From NCBI RefSeq assembly GCF_017104565.1, contig NZ_JAAGPD010000037.1:1-64000 (forward strand): a stretch of DNA of 64,000 bases. The letters are read 5' to 3'. The translations under genes and the position numbers were made by a program. Below the pieces are notes generated by a model that saw nothing but the letters and a program-made list of their open reading frames with translations, searched no databases and had not been told where the DNA came from. The DNA comes from Paraburkholderia sp. Tr-20389 (GTDB lineage Bacteria; Pseudomonadota; Gammaproteobacteria; Burkholderiales; Burkholderiaceae). Positions 46,096-55,500 of this stretch are shown one piece after another (within the stretch, counting starts at the first letter, position 1; each line of letters starts with the position of its first letter).

Positions 46096-47709
46096 TCAGG
46101 CCATGTGCGCGTAGCGGTAGTCGGTGGGCGGCACGTACGTTTCCTTGATCGTGCGCGGCGATACCCAGCGCATCAGGTTCAGCGCCGAACCGGCCTTGTC
46201 GTTGGTGCCGCTGCGGCGCGCGCCGCCGAACGGCTGCTGGCCGACGACGGCGCCCGTCGGCTTGTCGTTCACATAGAAATTGCCCGCCGCGAAGCGCAGT
46301 GCGCGGTCCGCGTCGACAATGGCCGCGCGGTCCTGCGCGAACACGGCGCCCGTGAGCGCATACGGGCTCGTCGTATCGACGAGTTTCAGCACGTCGTCCC
46401 AGGCCTCGTCGCGATACACGTACACCGACAGCACCGGCCCGAAGATTTCCTCGCGCATCGTCACGCAGGCGGGATCGTCGACCTGGATCACGGTCGGCTC
46501 GATGAAGTAGCCCGTGCGGTCGTCGCAGCCGCCGCCCGCGATCACGTGCGCATCGCCCGCATCGAGCGCGCGGCCGATATGACCCGCGATGCGGTCGAAT
46601 GCGTTGCGGTCGATCACCGCGCCCATGAACGTCGAGAAATCGGCGACGTCGCCCATGCTGACGGTGGCGAGCTGGTCGAGCAGCTGTTCCTTCACGGCGG
46701 GCCACAGCGACGCCGGAATGTACGCGCGCGAGGCCGCGCTGCACTTTTGTCCCTGGTACTCGAACGCCCCGCGCAGCAATGCGATCACGAGCGAGGGCAC
46801 ATCGGCCGACGGATGCGCGAGCACGAAATCCTTGCCGCCCGTTTCGCCGACGAGGCGCGGATAGCTGCGATACGTCGCGAGCCGTTCGGACGCGGCGCGC
46901 CAGAGCGAATCGAAGACGGCCGTCGAGCCGGTGAAATGCAGCCCCGCGAACGCCTCGGACGCCAGCGCCACCGACGACACCGTCGACGCCTCGCCCGGCA
47001 GGAAATTGATCACGCCGGGCGGCAGGCCCGCCGCTTCGAGCAGTTCGAGCACGTAATAGTTGGAGAGCGCGGCCGTCGCGGCGGGCTTCCACAGCACGGT
47101 ATTGCCCATCAGCGCCGGCGCGCACGCGAGATTGCCGCCGATCACCGTGAAGTTGAACGGCGTCACGGCATAGACGAAGCCTTCCAGCGGCCGATAGTCG
47201 AGCGCGTTGCGCACGCCGTCGGGCGAGACGGGCTGCATCGTCTGCAGGCTGCGGGCAAAGGCGACGTTCCAGCGCAGGAAGTCGATCAGTTCGCACGCGG
47301 AATCGATTTCCGCCTGCTGCACGGTCTTGCTCTGGCCGAGCATCGTCGCCGCGTTCAGTCTGGCGCGCCACGGGCCGCTCAGCAGATCGGCGGCTTTCAG
47401 GAACACGGCGGCGCGGTCCTCGAACGACCATTGCGCCCATTCGCGCTGCGCATCGGCGGCCGCGCGGATGGCGGCGGCGACATCGTCCGCGCTCGCCTGA
47501 TGAACTTCGGCGAGCACGCGCCGATGCTCGTGCGGGCTGGTCAACGCACGAGCAACGCCGCCTGCGATTCTTTTTCCGCCGACCACCACGGGCACCTGCA
47601 CGGCCTCGCCCGCCTGCTGCGCAAGCGCGGCGGCCAACGCCGCGCGTTCGGGCGAGCCGGGCGGATAAGCTAATATCGGTTCGTTTCTGGGCGCTTCGAC
47701 CACTGCCAT
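46096..47709 (-). CDS. pruA: Delta-1-pyrroline-5-carboxylate (L-glutamate gamma-semialdehyde) dehydrogenase
   Basis: A 537-residue aldehyde dehydrogenase of the stand-alone P5CDH type (EC 1.2.1.88). The N-terminal leader YPPGSPERAALAAAL fits the family. The NAD fold contains VTPFNFTVIGGNLACAPALMGN. The catalytic Glu is in VGETGGKDFV, the nucleophile Cys in FEYQGQKCSAASRAYIP, and the C-terminus in NDKPTGAVVGQQPFGG. GAGG precedes the ATG at 47709. It converts P5C to glutamate, ending proline catabolism. It is divergent from a GntR/FCD regulator. Confidence 0.93.
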   Translation of the reverse strand: MAVVEAPRNEPILAYPPGSPERAALAAALAQQAGEAVQVPVVVGGKRIAGGVARALTSPHEHRRVLAEVHQASADDVAAAIRAAADAQREWAQWSFEDRAAVFLKAADLLSGPWRARLNAATMLGQSKTVQQAEIDSACELIDFLRWNVAFARSLQTMQPVSPDGVRNALDYRPLEGFVYAVTPFNFTVIGGNLACAPALMGNTVLWKPAATAALSNYYVLELLEAAGLPPGVINFLPGEASTVSSVALASEAFAGLHFTGSTAVFDSLWRAASERLATYRSYPRLVGETGGKDFVLAHPSADVPSLVIALLRGAFEYQGQKCSAASRAYIPASLWPAVKEQLLDQLATVSMGDVADFSTFMGAVIDRNAFDRIAGHIGRALDAGDAHVIAGGGCDDRTGYFIEPTVIQVDDPACVTMREEIFGPVLSVYVYRDEAWDDVLKLVDTTSPYALTGAVFAQDRAAIVDADRALRFAAGNFYVNDKPTGAVVGQQPFGGARRSGTNDKAGSALNLMRWVSPRTIKETYVPPTDYRYAHMA

Positions 47710-47735
47710 GACTACCTCGGAAAGGGAGAAATCGG

Positions 47736-47754
47736 ATTCAGGTCTGACCTGAAT
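47736..47754. promoter_or_regulatory. Palindromic operator upstream of pruA
   Basis: Perfect inverted repeat ATTCAGGT, CTG spacer, ACCTGAAT, 27 bp before the pruA start on the minus strand. Size and AGGT/ACCT arms suit a GntR or Lrp-type regulator. Confidence 0.6.
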
Positions 47755-47772
47755 GTATCCATAAGTTAGTAA

Positions 47773-47784
47773 ATTGGATCCAAT
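47773..47784. promoter_or_regulatory. Second palindrome in the pruA-gntR region
   Basis: ATTGGATCCAAT is a perfect 12-bp palindrome, of the TTGGATCCAA type often seen with FCD regulators. It is centred about 31 bp from the neighbouring ATTCAGGT repeat, so near three helical turns. Confidence 0.55.
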
Positions 47785-47861
47785 CCTAGCAGCACATAAA
47801 ATAGACGACAACTTTTTTCGTCGGCCGGCGCTCGGCCGGCTTCCCCACCATTTCTTCATTT

Positions 47862-48527
47862 ATGACGACAGAGCAGGCCAAGGCGGACACCCGTTCGCTG
47901 CCCCAGACGATCCGCGACCAGTTGCGCGAAGACATCCTGCGCGGCGTGTTGCCGCCCGGCACCCAGCTGCGCCAGGAAAATCTCGCCGAGCGTTTCGGCG
48001 CGAGCCGTATCCCCGTGCGCGAAGCGCTCCGGCAGCTGGAGGCGGAAGGGCTCGTCAGCTATCAGGTCAATCGCGGGGCGGTCGTGATCGCGATGTCGAC
48101 GACCGAGATCTGCGAACTGCTCGACATCCGCGCCGCGCTCGAAACGTACGCGGCGAAACTCGCGGTGCCGAACATGGTGGCGGCGGATATCGAGGCGATG
48201 AAGCGCATCCTCGCGTCGTACGACGTGGCGACGACGCCTGCCGAGTGGGCCGAATGCAACCGGCAGTTCCACCTCGCGTTGTGCGCGCCCGCCAACAACG
48301 CGCGTTTGCGCAAGATGATCGAGGAGTACTGCCTGAGCACGACGAACCGCTATCCGCATCTGCGCATGTCGCTGGATACGGAGAAGGGCGACGTGCAGCG
48401 CGATCACTACGAGATCGTCGATGCATGCAAGCGGCGCGCGGTCGACGAAGTGGTGACGCTGATCGAGCGGCACATTCTCGATACGAAACGCGAAGTGATG
48501 GCGGCCGCGCGGCATGCCAAAGCTTGA
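47862..48527 (+). CDS. GntR-family regulator, FCD subgroup
   Basis: A 221-residue regulator. The N-terminal winged helix has LREDILRGVLPPGTQLRQEN and RFGASRIPVREALRQLEAEG. The C-terminal FCD helical bundle (about 90-215) carries metal-site histidines in FHLAL, DHYEIVDAC and ERHI. It is divergent from pruA with two palindromes between them and probably represses pruA and the downstream receptor gene until an amino or imino acid binds. The start is at 47862; no strong ribosome binding site is seen. Confidence 0.9.
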   Translation: MTTEQAKADTRSLPQTIRDQLREDILRGVLPPGTQLRQENLAERFGASRIPVREALRQLEAEGLVSYQVNRGAVVIAMSTTEICELLDIRAALETYAAKLAVPNMVAADIEAMKRILASYDVATTPAEWAECNRQFHLALCAPANNARLRKMIEEYCLSTTNRYPHLRMSLDTEKGDVQRDHYEIVDACKRRAVDEVVTLIERHILDTKREVMAAARHAKA

Positions 48528-48546
48528 GTGCCGGATGGCGCGAGGT

Positions 48547-49734
48547 TCAGCGCAGATGAGAAGCCGTCGTTTGAAATCCGGCGCGGCAGAGCGTGACGAG
48601 TCGTTCTGCGGTGTGCGTCAGGCATTCGGGCTCGACGGACATCGCGGCGTCGATGCCATCCGCGATCTCGTTCACGCGCACGGCGATGGGCGCGTTCGCG
48701 TCCTCCCATGTTTGCGCGAAAGCGATCTGCTTGCATGGCCGCGCGAAGTCTTCGTCGCGCAGCAGATTGATGCGCGGCAGCGCATGCGCGATTGCGACGA
48801 TCCGCCCATGCAGGCTGCTGCCGATATAGCCGCGGCTGTGCGCGATCAACGCACAGATGTCCCAGATATTCAGCGAACGGAAGACGTGCACGTGAGGCGC
48901 GCGCATGCGCGCGGCCGTGCGCTCCAGACACGCCAGATCGTCGTGCCACGGCGCCGCGCCGGCGCGGAACAGCACGACGGCGAGGCGATGCGCGTCGGCC
49001 GCGAGGTCCAGTTGCGCGGCGATCCGCGCGAGCGTTGCGTCGTCGGCGAAATCGGCGCTGAACTGCACGGCGAGATAGCCGGACGGTGCGGCATCGCGCA
49101 GTTGCATGAGCGCCGTTTCGTTTGCATGCGCGCGTATCGTGTCGCCGCACAGGTCGGCGACCAGCACGGCGCAATCGGGCGCGAGCCGCGCGTTGATTCC
49201 GAACTTCGCGAGCAGCGCCTGCGTATGAAAATCGCGCACGCTGATGTCGTCGGCACGCGCGAGTTTGGCGAGCACTTCGTCGCGCAACGCCGCGTCGCGA
49301 ACGTCGAGCGCGACACCGCCGACCGCATTGAATAGCACGCGCACGGCGCTCGGCAATTCATGCTTCGACACCACATACGGCGCACGCTCGCGCGTGCCGA
49401 GCACGCGTTGCGCCCATCCGAAGCGATCGTGCTGCCGCGATGCGATGAGCCGCTGCGCGTGTTCCGGCGATTGCAGCATCACAGCTGCTTCCCACGCGTC
49501 GCAGGCGAGAATCTCTCCGCCGGCATGCAGCAGATCGACCGCACGTTCGTGCCACGGTCGAAGCGCTTCGACACGATGCCCGCCTTGCGCGCGCAGATCG
49601 CGTGCCGCGAGACCCGCGAAGCGCACGCTCCGGTCCGCGAGCAGGCTTGCAGCGACATGGGCGAACAGCATGTCGCCGAAGTTGTGCCGGTCGAACGCGC
49701 CGAACAGAACCACGGGTAACGGATGTGCCGTCAT
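48547..49734 (-). CDS. Polysaccharide pyruvyl transferase family protein
   Basis: A 395-residue protein. The N-terminal motif DRHNFGDMLFAHVAASLL resembles the conserved NxGD start of the family. The C-terminal motif is SRGYIGSSLHGRIVAIAHALP. Members add ketal pyruvate to exopolysaccharide sugars, using phosphoenolpyruvate, in the cytoplasm. No glycosyltransferase or export genes surround it, so it is an orphan and the acceptor is unknown. It is convergent with the GntR gene (19-bp gap). Confidence 0.85.
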   Translation of the reverse strand: MTAHPLPVVLFGAFDRHNFGDMLFAHVAASLLADRSVRFAGLAARDLRAQGGHRVEALRPWHERAVDLLHAGGEILACDAWEAAVMLQSPEHAQRLIASRQHDRFGWAQRVLGTRERAPYVVSKHELPSAVRVLFNAVGGVALDVRDAALRDEVLAKLARADDISVRDFHTQALLAKFGINARLAPDCAVLVADLCGDTIRAHANETALMQLRDAAPSGYLAVQFSADFADDATLARIAAQLDLAADAHRLAVVLFRAGAAPWHDDLACLERTAARMRAPHVHVFRSLNIWDICALIAHSRGYIGSSLHGRIVAIAHALPRINLLRDEDFARPCKQIAFAQTWEDANAPIAVRVNEIADGIDAAMSVEPECLTHTAERLVTLCRAGFQTTASHLR

Positions 49735-50025
49735 CGAGCGAATCCGCCATCACGTAGCGCGTGCCGCGCACGCCGCGATCGTCGAGTTGACTTTCGCATA
49801 TCCATGCCCTACGAATCGAATTAACCGGTCGTCGGTGATATCGGTGCAAAGCTTCATACAAGTCACTGGATGCTGTTCGGAGGGTACACGCAATTCGCGT
49901 GTGGGCGACGATCAGTCTGCAGCGCGCCGGCATGCCGGTGCGCCCCTTCATGCCTCGCAAAACGCAACCATCCTGCTGCCCGGGAACACGGGCACCGCAG
50001 CGACGCTGGTTGCAGGGGATGCATC

Positions 50026-50226
50026 ATGTTTACCTACCTGATCGTCGTCGCCATTTCGGCGTTCGTTCCCTATGTCGCGACGCCGGCCGCCGAAGCCGGC
50101 GTCAGGGCGGTCGTCTCGCATCACAACGACATGGAGACGGGCAGCGACACCGCCACCATACCCGCGCCGACCCTCGTGGCGCAGGACACGCGCGTCGCGA
50201 GTGCGAAGCCGCGGGAAGCACATTGA
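50026..50226 (+). CDS. Small putative exported peptide
   Basis: A 66-residue frame with a hydrophobic N-terminus (FTYLIVVAISAFVPYVA) that could be a signal or membrane segment, followed by a polar tail. AGGGG lies 7 bases before the ATG. No family is recognised. The surrounding 49735-50451 has no other gene, so this could be real or a chance frame. Confidence 0.4.
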   Translation: MFTYLIVVAISAFVPYVATPAAEAGVRAVVSHHNDMETGSDTATIPAPTLVAQDTRVASAKPREAH

Positions 50227-50451
50227 AGCGCTCTTGCTCGCTGGTCCGCGTCGAAAGCACCTCATCTGAAGGATGTTTTATCGCGCTGTAACATGGCCGT
50301 CGATAATCGAAGGGACGGCCGAGATGTATGCGCGTGCATCGAGTCGAACGGCTCGATGTGCTGCGTGTCGCCGTCCTGCCGTTTTGTCCAGCGATCAACC
50401 CGCCCGCCGCAGTGCGGCGCGATGCGTCTACACCCAATGGAGCGAAACCGG

Positions 50452-51273
50452 ATGAGCACGATCACCACAAAAGATGGCACGCAGATTTTCTACAAGGATT
50501 GGGGTACGGGCCGTCCCGTCGTCTTTTCGCACGGCTGGCCGCTCGATGCCGACGCATGGGATGCGCAGATGCTGTTCCTGCTGCAGAACGGCTTTCGCGT
50601 GATCGCGCATGATCGCCGGGGTCATGGGCGCTCGGACCAGCCGTCGAACGGCAACGACATGGACACCTACGCCGACGATCTCGCCGCGCTGCTCGACGCG
50701 CTCGACATCCAGGGCGCGACGCTCGTCGGCCATTCGACGGGCGGCGGCGAAGTCGCCCACTACATCGGCCGTCATGGCACGAAGCGCGTCGCGAAGGCGG
50801 TGCTGATCGGCGCGGTGCCGCCGCTAATGCTGAAAACGGAAGCGAATCCGGGCGGCCTGCCGATGGACGTGTTCGACGGCATCCGCAAGGGCGTCACCGA
50901 TAACCGCTCGCAGTTCTATAAGGATCTCGCGGTGCCGTTCTTCGGCTTCAACCGGCCGGGCGCGAAAGTGTCGCAAGGCACGATCGACGTGTTCTGGGCC
51001 CAGGGCATGGCGGGCGGCATTCACGGCCAGTATCAGTGCATCCGCGAGTTCTCGGAAGTCGATTACACGGAAGACCTGAAGAAGTTCGACGTGCCGACGC
51101 TGATCCTGCACGGCGACGACGACCAGATCGTGCCCATCGACGCAGCCGGCAAGCTGTCGGCGAAGATCGTCAAGAACGCGACGTTGAAGATCTACGAAGG
51201 CGGCTCGCACGGCATGTGCGTGACGGAAGCCGACAAGGTCAACGCCGATCTGCTCGCGTTCATCAATAGCTGA
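50452..51273 (+). CDS. Alpha/beta hydrolase, non-heme chloroperoxidase-like
   Basis: A 273-residue cytosolic hydrolase, the usual length. The nucleophile elbow is GHSTGGG (Ser95), the acid is Asp224 in GDDDQIVP and the base is His253 in GGSHGM. The oxyanion region is [12 protein letters not shown]. Cofactor-free haloperoxidases of this type are mainly esterases or perhydrolases. GGAG lies 9 bases before the ATG at 50452. A strong terminator follows at 51292-51325, so the gene is transcribed alone. Confidence 0.93.
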   Translation: MSTITTKDGTQIFYKDWGTGRPVVFSHGWPLDADAWDAQMLFLLQNGFRVIAHDRRGHGRSDQPSNGNDMDTYADDLAALLDALDIQGATLVGHSTGGGEVAHYIGRHGTKRVAKAVLIGAVPPLMLKTEANPGGLPMDVFDGIRKGVTDNRSQFYKDLAVPFFGFNRPGAKVSQGTIDVFWAQGMAGGIHGQYQCIREFSEVDYTEDLKKFDVPTLILHGDDDQIVPIDAAGKLSAKIVKNATLKIYEGGSHGMCVTEADKVNADLLAFINS

Positions 51274-51291
51274 AGACGGCAACCTCGGCTG

Positions 51292-51325
51292 AAAGCGGCG
51301 CGCCCCTTGCGGGACGCGCCGCTTT
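51292..51325 (+). terminator. Intrinsic terminator of the hydrolase gene
   Basis: An 11-bp perfect stem (AAAGCGGCGCG/CGCGCCGCTTT) is followed by GCTGTTTC. It starts 19 bp after the stop codon. Confidence 0.8.
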
Positions 51326-51392
51326 GCTGTTTCATCCGCAGTGCTGCATCGCCCGATGCAGGCAACACGCTGCAACACGAGGATGAACACGC

Positions 51393-51656
51393 ATGGCAAT
51401 CGAACTGGACAAGGACGTGCGCAACGAAGCAATCGCTTCGTTGCAGCGCTACTTCGCGGAGAACATGGACGAGCCGATCGGCAATATCCAGGCAGGTGCG
51501 CTACTCGCGTTCTTCGTCGAGGAAATCGGCCCGGTGATCTACAACCTCGCGGTGCAGGACGCACAGGAGCGCATGCATGCACGCGTGGCTGAACTGGACA
51601 TCGAGTGTCACGAAGACACGTTCGGCTACTGGAAGAAGTATGGCAAGCGGCGCTGA
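51393..51656 (+). CDS. DUF2164 family protein
   Basis: An 87-residue protein matching the DUF2164 pattern: IELDKDVRNEAIASLQRYF at the start, then GNIQAGALLAFFVEEIGPVIYN and a basic tail ending YGKRR. The family is small, widespread and of unknown function. It sits between a terminator and a convergent LysR gene (15-bp gap), so it is monocistronic. Confidence 0.88.
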   Translation: MAIELDKDVRNEAIASLQRYFAENMDEPIGNIQAGALLAFFVEEIGPVIYNLAVQDAQERMHARVAELDIECHEDTFGYWKKYGKRR

Positions 51657-51671
51657 ATCGCGCTTTTTACT

Positions 51672-52583
51672 TCACGCCGCGTCGCGGCTGCGATTGTCGC
51701 GCAACACGAAATCGACGAAGGCGCGCAGCGGCGCGGGCATGTGCTCGCGGCTCGCATAGTACAGACGCGGCCCGGTAAACGACTGCCACCAGTCGTGCAG
51801 GATCGGCACGAGCGTGCCGTCGTCGAGCGCGGGACGCAGGAACTCGTCGAACGAATACACGATGCCGAGTCCGTCCACGGCCACGCGCCGCTGGATGTCG
51901 ATCACGGAAGCCACGATGGGCCCGTTCGGCACGATCCGCACGGTCTCGTCGCCGCGCGTGAACTCCCATACGGCCAGCACACCGCTTTCGAAGCGATGGC
52001 CGATGCACGCGTGCCGCACCAGTTCGTCGGGATGGCGGGGCTCGCCGTGCTGCTGCAAGTACCCGGGCGACGCGGCCGCGATCATGCGCTGCATGGGCGG
52101 GCCGATGGGGACGGCGATCATGTCCCGCTCCAGGCGTTCGTCGTAGCGGATGCCCGCATCGAAACCCGCCGCGAGGATGTCGATGAAGGTGTCGTTCGAC
52201 GCCACCTCGACGGTGATGCCGGGATGCTCCGCGAGAAAGCGCGACAGCAGCGCGGGCAGGATTTCGCGCGCGGCGATCGACGGTACGTTCAGGCGCAGCG
52301 TGCCCGTGGGACTGTCGCGGAACACGTTGATCGCGTCGAGCGCCGTCGAGATTTCACCGAACGCAGGCGCGAGCCGTTCGAACAGGCGCTGGCCGGCTTC
52401 CGTGGGCGTGACGCTGCGCGTGGTCCGGTTCAAGAGGCGCACGCCCAACTGCTGCTCGAGACGCCTGACGGCTTCGCTCAGCGACGAGGCGGACACGCCG
52501 CCTGTGGACGCCGCGTTGCGGAAGCCGCGCGCGGCCGTGACGGCGACAAAGGCTTTCAGATCGGCCAGATCGGGTTCGACCAT
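51672..52583 (-). CDS. LysR-family regulator of the divergent aldo-keto reductase
   Basis: A 303-residue regulator. The N-terminal HTH has [33 protein letters not shown]. The CrgA-type effector domain begins [21 protein letters not shown] used the ATG at 52583; an in-frame ATG at 52607 is also possible. It is divergent from the aldo-keto reductase gene (97-bp gap) and probably activates it, as is common for this pairing. Confidence 0.9.
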   Translation of the reverse strand: MVEPDLADLKAFVAVTAARGFRNAASTGGVSASSLSEAVRRLEQQLGVRLLNRTTRSVTPTEAGQRLFERLAPAFGEISTALDAINVFRDSPTGTLRLNVPSIAAREILPALLSRFLAEHPGITVEVASNDTFIDILAAGFDAGIRYDERLERDMIAVPIGPPMQRMIAAASPGYLQQHGEPRHPDELVRHACIGHRFESGVLAVWEFTRGDETVRIVPNGPIVASVIDIQRRVAVDGLGIVYSFDEFLRPALDDGTLVPILHDWWQSFTGPRLYYASREHMPAPLRAFVDFVLRDNRSRDAA

Positions 52584-52680
52584 TGTTCGGGTTTCCGCAC
52601 GGGGCATTCGGATTGAGGCGGATTATCGCACGGTCGGTTTGCGCGGATACTGCGCTTCAACATCCACGGAGAGAACGGAC

Positions 52681-53697
52681 ATGAAGCAACTGCAACTTGG
52701 CAAGACAGGCCCGGCCAGTTCGGCAATCGGCCTCGGCTGCATGGGCATGTCGGGCATGTACGGCCCGGCCGACCGCGCAGAGAGCATCGCGACGATTCAC
52801 GCCGCGCTCGAAGCGGGCATTACGCTGTTCGATACGGGCGACTTCTACGGTTCGGGGCACAACGAGATCCTGCTCGGCGAGGCGTTGAAGCGTGCGCCGG
52901 CATCTCGGCGCGACAACGCGCTCGTCAGCGTGAAGTTCGGCGCGATGCGTGATCCTGCGGGCGGCTGGACCGCGTACGACGCGCGCCCGGCGGCCGTGAA
53001 GAACTTCCTCGCGTATTCGTTGCAGCGGCTGGGCGTCGATCGCATCGACGTCTATCGTCCGGCGCGGCTCGATCCGAACGTGCCCATCGAAGACACGGTC
53101 GGCGCGATCGCGGAGATGGTGCAGGCGGGCTATGTGCGGCACGTCGGGCTGTCCGAGGTCGGCGCGACGACGATCCGCAAGGCGGCATCCGTCACGCCGA
53201 TCTGCGACTTGCAGATCGAATACTCGCTGATTTCGCGCGGCATCGAAGACGAGATCCTGCCGACGCTGCGCGAACTCGGCATCGGCGTGACCGCTTACGG
53301 CGTGCTGTCGCGCGGACTCATCAGCGGGCACTGGCAGAAGGACGCGGCGGCGGGCAAGGGCGATTTCCGTGCGATGAGCCCGCGCTTCCAGGGCGAGAAT
53401 GTCGACCGCAATCTGGCGCTCGTCGAAGCGCTGCGCAAGATCGCGGATGCCAAGGGCGTCTCCGTCGCGCAGATCGCAATCGCCTGGGTGGCCGCGCAAG
53501 GCGACGATATCGTGCCGCTGGTCGGCGCACGGCGGCGCGACCGGCTGACGGAAGCGCTCGGCGCGCTCGACGTGAAGCTGGATGAGGGCGAACTCGCGGC
53601 CATCGAGCAAGCGGTGCCGAAGGGCGCAGCAGCGGGCGAGCGCTATGCGGCCGCGCAGATGGCGCATCTCGACAGCGAGAAGGGCGCTGCGCACTGA
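52681..53697 (+). CDS. Aldo/keto reductase with replaced catalytic histidine
   Basis: A 338-residue AKR barrel enzyme of the YakC-like subgroup. Three of the four tetrad residues are present: Asp51 and Tyr56 ([10 protein letters not shown]) and Lys85 (VSVKFG). The fourth, normally His in a YQHR-type strand, is Ala128 in [14 protein letters not shown]-site residues follow in [19 protein letters not shown] site precedes the ATG. The substrate is unknown. The substitution is probably a subgroup trait and not decay, since the rest is intact. Confidence 0.9.
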   Translation: MKQLQLGKTGPASSAIGLGCMGMSGMYGPADRAESIATIHAALEAGITLFDTGDFYGSGHNEILLGEALKRAPASRRDNALVSVKFGAMRDPAGGWTAYDARPAAVKNFLAYSLQRLGVDRIDVYRPARLDPNVPIEDTVGAIAEMVQAGYVRHVGLSEVGATTIRKAASVTPICDLQIEYSLISRGIEDEILPTLRELGIGVTAYGVLSRGLISGHWQKDAAAGKGDFRAMSPRFQGENVDRNLALVEALRKIADAKGVSVAQIAIAWVAAQGDDIVPLVGARRRDRLTEALGALDVKLDEGELAAIEQAVPKGAAAGERYAAAQMAHLDSEKGAAH

Positions 53698-53917
53698 TGC
53701 ATCGAACGTGAATGGGGCGAGCGGGTCGTTGCGCTTCGCGCGGCCGGCCCGGCGTCATCGTGGCGCCTGTCGACGCGATCCCGACGCAATCGCCAGGCGG
53801 GCGGCACGGCTCACGCAATCATCGCGCGACGCGCTGCGGCGAGCCGGGCTTGTTGCTACACTGCGCGTTCCCCGCACTTCGTTGCAGCCTTGCTCATTCA
53901 CCGCTCGCGTCGATGTC

Positions 53918-54850
53918 ATGAAACCTTCCCTGCTCGTACTGATTCCCCTTGGCGACGACAGTCGCACACGCGTCGCAGCATCGTTCGATCTGCACTACGC
54001 CCCGACACACGATGCACGCACAGAAGCCGTCGCGGCACACGGCGCTGCGATTCGCGCTGTGTTGACCAATGGCACGACGGGTTTGACGTCGGCGGAAATC
54101 GACGCCATGCCTGCACTCGAATTCGTCAGCGCACTTGGCGCAGGCTACGAAAACATTGCGACGGAGCATGCGCGTGCGCGCGGCATCGTGCTCGCGAACG
54201 GCGCGGGCACGAACGACGATTGCGTTGCCGATCATGCGATGGCGCTGCTGCTCGCCGTCGTGCGCGACGTGCCGCAACGCGACCGGGCGACACGCGATGG
54301 CATCTGGCGCGATGCGCTGCCGATGCGGCCGTCCGTGTCCGGCAAACGGCTCGGCGTGATCGGCCTCGGCAATATCGGCCGGAAGGTTGCGCGGCGCGCA
54401 GAGGGCTTCGATATCGATGTCGGGTATCACAACCGCAAAGCACGCGACGGCGTCGCGTGGCGCTACTTCGACGACGTGCGCGAACTCGCGCGCTGGAGCG
54501 ACTATCTCGTCGTCGCCACACCGGGTGGACCGTCGACGCATCATCTGATCGATCGGGACGTGCTGGAAGCATTGGGGCCGAAGGGCTTTCTGGTGAACGT
54601 GTCGCGCGGCAGCGTCGTCGATACGGCTGCGCTCGCGCATGCGCTTGACAACGATGTGATCGCGGGCGCGGGCCTCGATGTGTACGAGGGCGAACCGCAG
54701 CCGCCGCAGGCGCTGCTGCATCTGACGAACGTCGTGCTTACGCCGCATGTAGCGGGCACGTCGCCCGAAGCGATCGGCGCTTCCGTCGACAACTTCATCA
54801 CCAACGCTACGCGCCACTTCGCGGGCGAAGACGTGTTGACACCCATCTGA
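53918..54850 (+). CDS. D-2-hydroxyacid dehydrogenase family protein
   Basis: A 310-residue NAD(P)-dependent dehydrogenase, glyoxylate/hydroxypyruvate-reductase-like. The nucleotide fold is GVIGLGNIGRKVARRAEGF. The catalytic Arg is in NVSRGSVVD, with Glu in the YEGEPQPP region and His in LTPHVAG. It likely reduces glyoxylate, hydroxypyruvate or a related 2-oxoacid. It lies 31 bp before an OsmC gene on the same strand, so the two may form an operon. The start lacks a clear ribosome binding site. Confidence 0.9.
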   Translation: MKPSLLVLIPLGDDSRTRVAASFDLHYAPTHDARTEAVAAHGAAIRAVLTNGTTGLTSAEIDAMPALEFVSALGAGYENIATEHARARGIVLANGAGTNDDCVADHAMALLLAVVRDVPQRDRATRDGIWRDALPMRPSVSGKRLGVIGLGNIGRKVARRAEGFDIDVGYHNRKARDGVAWRYFDDVRELARWSDYLVVATPGGPSTHHLIDRDVLEALGPKGFLVNVSRGSVVDTAALAHALDNDVIAGAGLDVYEGEPQPPQALLHLTNVVLTPHVAGTSPEAIGASVDNFITNATRHFAGEDVLTPI

Positions 54851-54881
54851 TCGTATCGCTCATACAGAGGAGCTTTGTCGC

Positions 54882-55361
54882 ATGGCCAAACATACGGCGC
54901 TCATCGAATGGAACAGCAACGGCAGCAAGTTCACCGACAACCGCTATAGCCGCGCGCATCAATGGACGTTCGACGGCGGCGCGGTGGTGCCCGCATCGAG
55001 TTCGCCGCACGTCGTGCGCGTGCCGTTCTCCGATCCCGCCGGTGTCGATCCGGAAGAGGCCTACGTTGCAGCGCTGTCGAGTTGCCACATGCTGTGGTTT
55101 CTTTCGATCGCGGCGGAGCAAGGCTATGTCGTCACGTCGTATCGCGATGCAGCCGAAGGCACGATGGCGAAAAACGACGCGGGCAAGGAGGTGGTCACGC
55201 GCGTCGTGCTGAAGCCTGCCGTTGCGTTTGCGGGTTCGAAAGCGCCCAGCGACGAAGCACTTGCGCATCTGCATCATCTCGCTCACGACGCCTGTTTTCT
55301 GGCCAATTCAGTGAAGACGGTGATCGATGTCGATGGAAGCTGGAGTTTCAGCGAGGCCTGA
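54882..55361 (+). CDS. OsmC family peroxiredoxin-like protein
   Basis: A 159-residue OsmC/Ohr-fold protein. The catalytic cysteines are in ALSSCHMLWFL and HDACFLANSV, the two expected positions. It would reduce organic hydroperoxides with lipoyl or thiol donors. GAGGAG precedes the ATG by 10 bases. It sits downstream of the hydroxyacid dehydrogenase gene. A minus-strand small RNA candidate begins just beyond its end. Confidence 0.92.
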   Translation: MAKHTALIEWNSNGSKFTDNRYSRAHQWTFDGGAVVPASSSPHVVRVPFSDPAGVDPEEAYVAALSSCHMLWFLSIAAEQGYVVTSYRDAAEGTMAKNDAGKEVVTRVVLKPAVAFAGSKAPSDEALAHLHHLAHDACFLANSVKTVIDVDGSWSFSEA

Positions 55362-55381
55362 TCGCTGGATCGTAGAGCTGA

Positions 55382-55408
55382 AAAATGGCCGACCATGAAA
55401 GGTCGGCC
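55382..55408 (-). terminator. Intrinsic terminator on the minus strand
   Basis: An 8-bp perfect GC-rich stem with a 6-nt loop, followed on the minus strand by ATTTTT. No minus-strand protein gene precedes it, which is the main reason for proposing a small RNA. Confidence 0.7.
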
Positions 55409-55500
55409 GAAAAGATTCCGGCCAATTCCGAGGGCCATGCTGCCGGAACCTGAGAGACCATCATTGTCTCGCGGAGACACTGAAGCCTTGCTTAAGACGC
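55384..55500 (-). ncRNA. Candidate small RNA with intrinsic terminator
   Basis: Read on the minus strand, this segment holds a 5-bp hairpin (GTCTC/GAGAC, plus coordinates 55466-55478) and a second stem with TTCCG/CGGAA. It ends in a strong intrinsic terminator: GGCCGACC, loop TTTCAT, GGTCGGCC, then ATTTTT (55382-55408). No open frame of note exists. The 5' end is uncertain; a CATAAT sequence further upstream on this strand (about 55540) could be a -10, which would make the RNA about 150 nt. It lies in a 748-bp gap. Confidence 0.4.

Noticed and set aside
53582-53917. Upstream extension of the hydroxyacid dehydrogenase frame to 53582
   Set aside because: The extension overlaps the aldo-keto reductase gene and does not match the family N-terminus; the ATG at 53918 gives the normal length.
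55441-55500. Glycine riboswitch on the minus strand (TCTCTCAGG resembles the aptamer 3' part)
   Set aside because: The GGAGAG and GCCGAAGG parts of the aptamer are missing and no glycine-related gene lies downstream on that strand.
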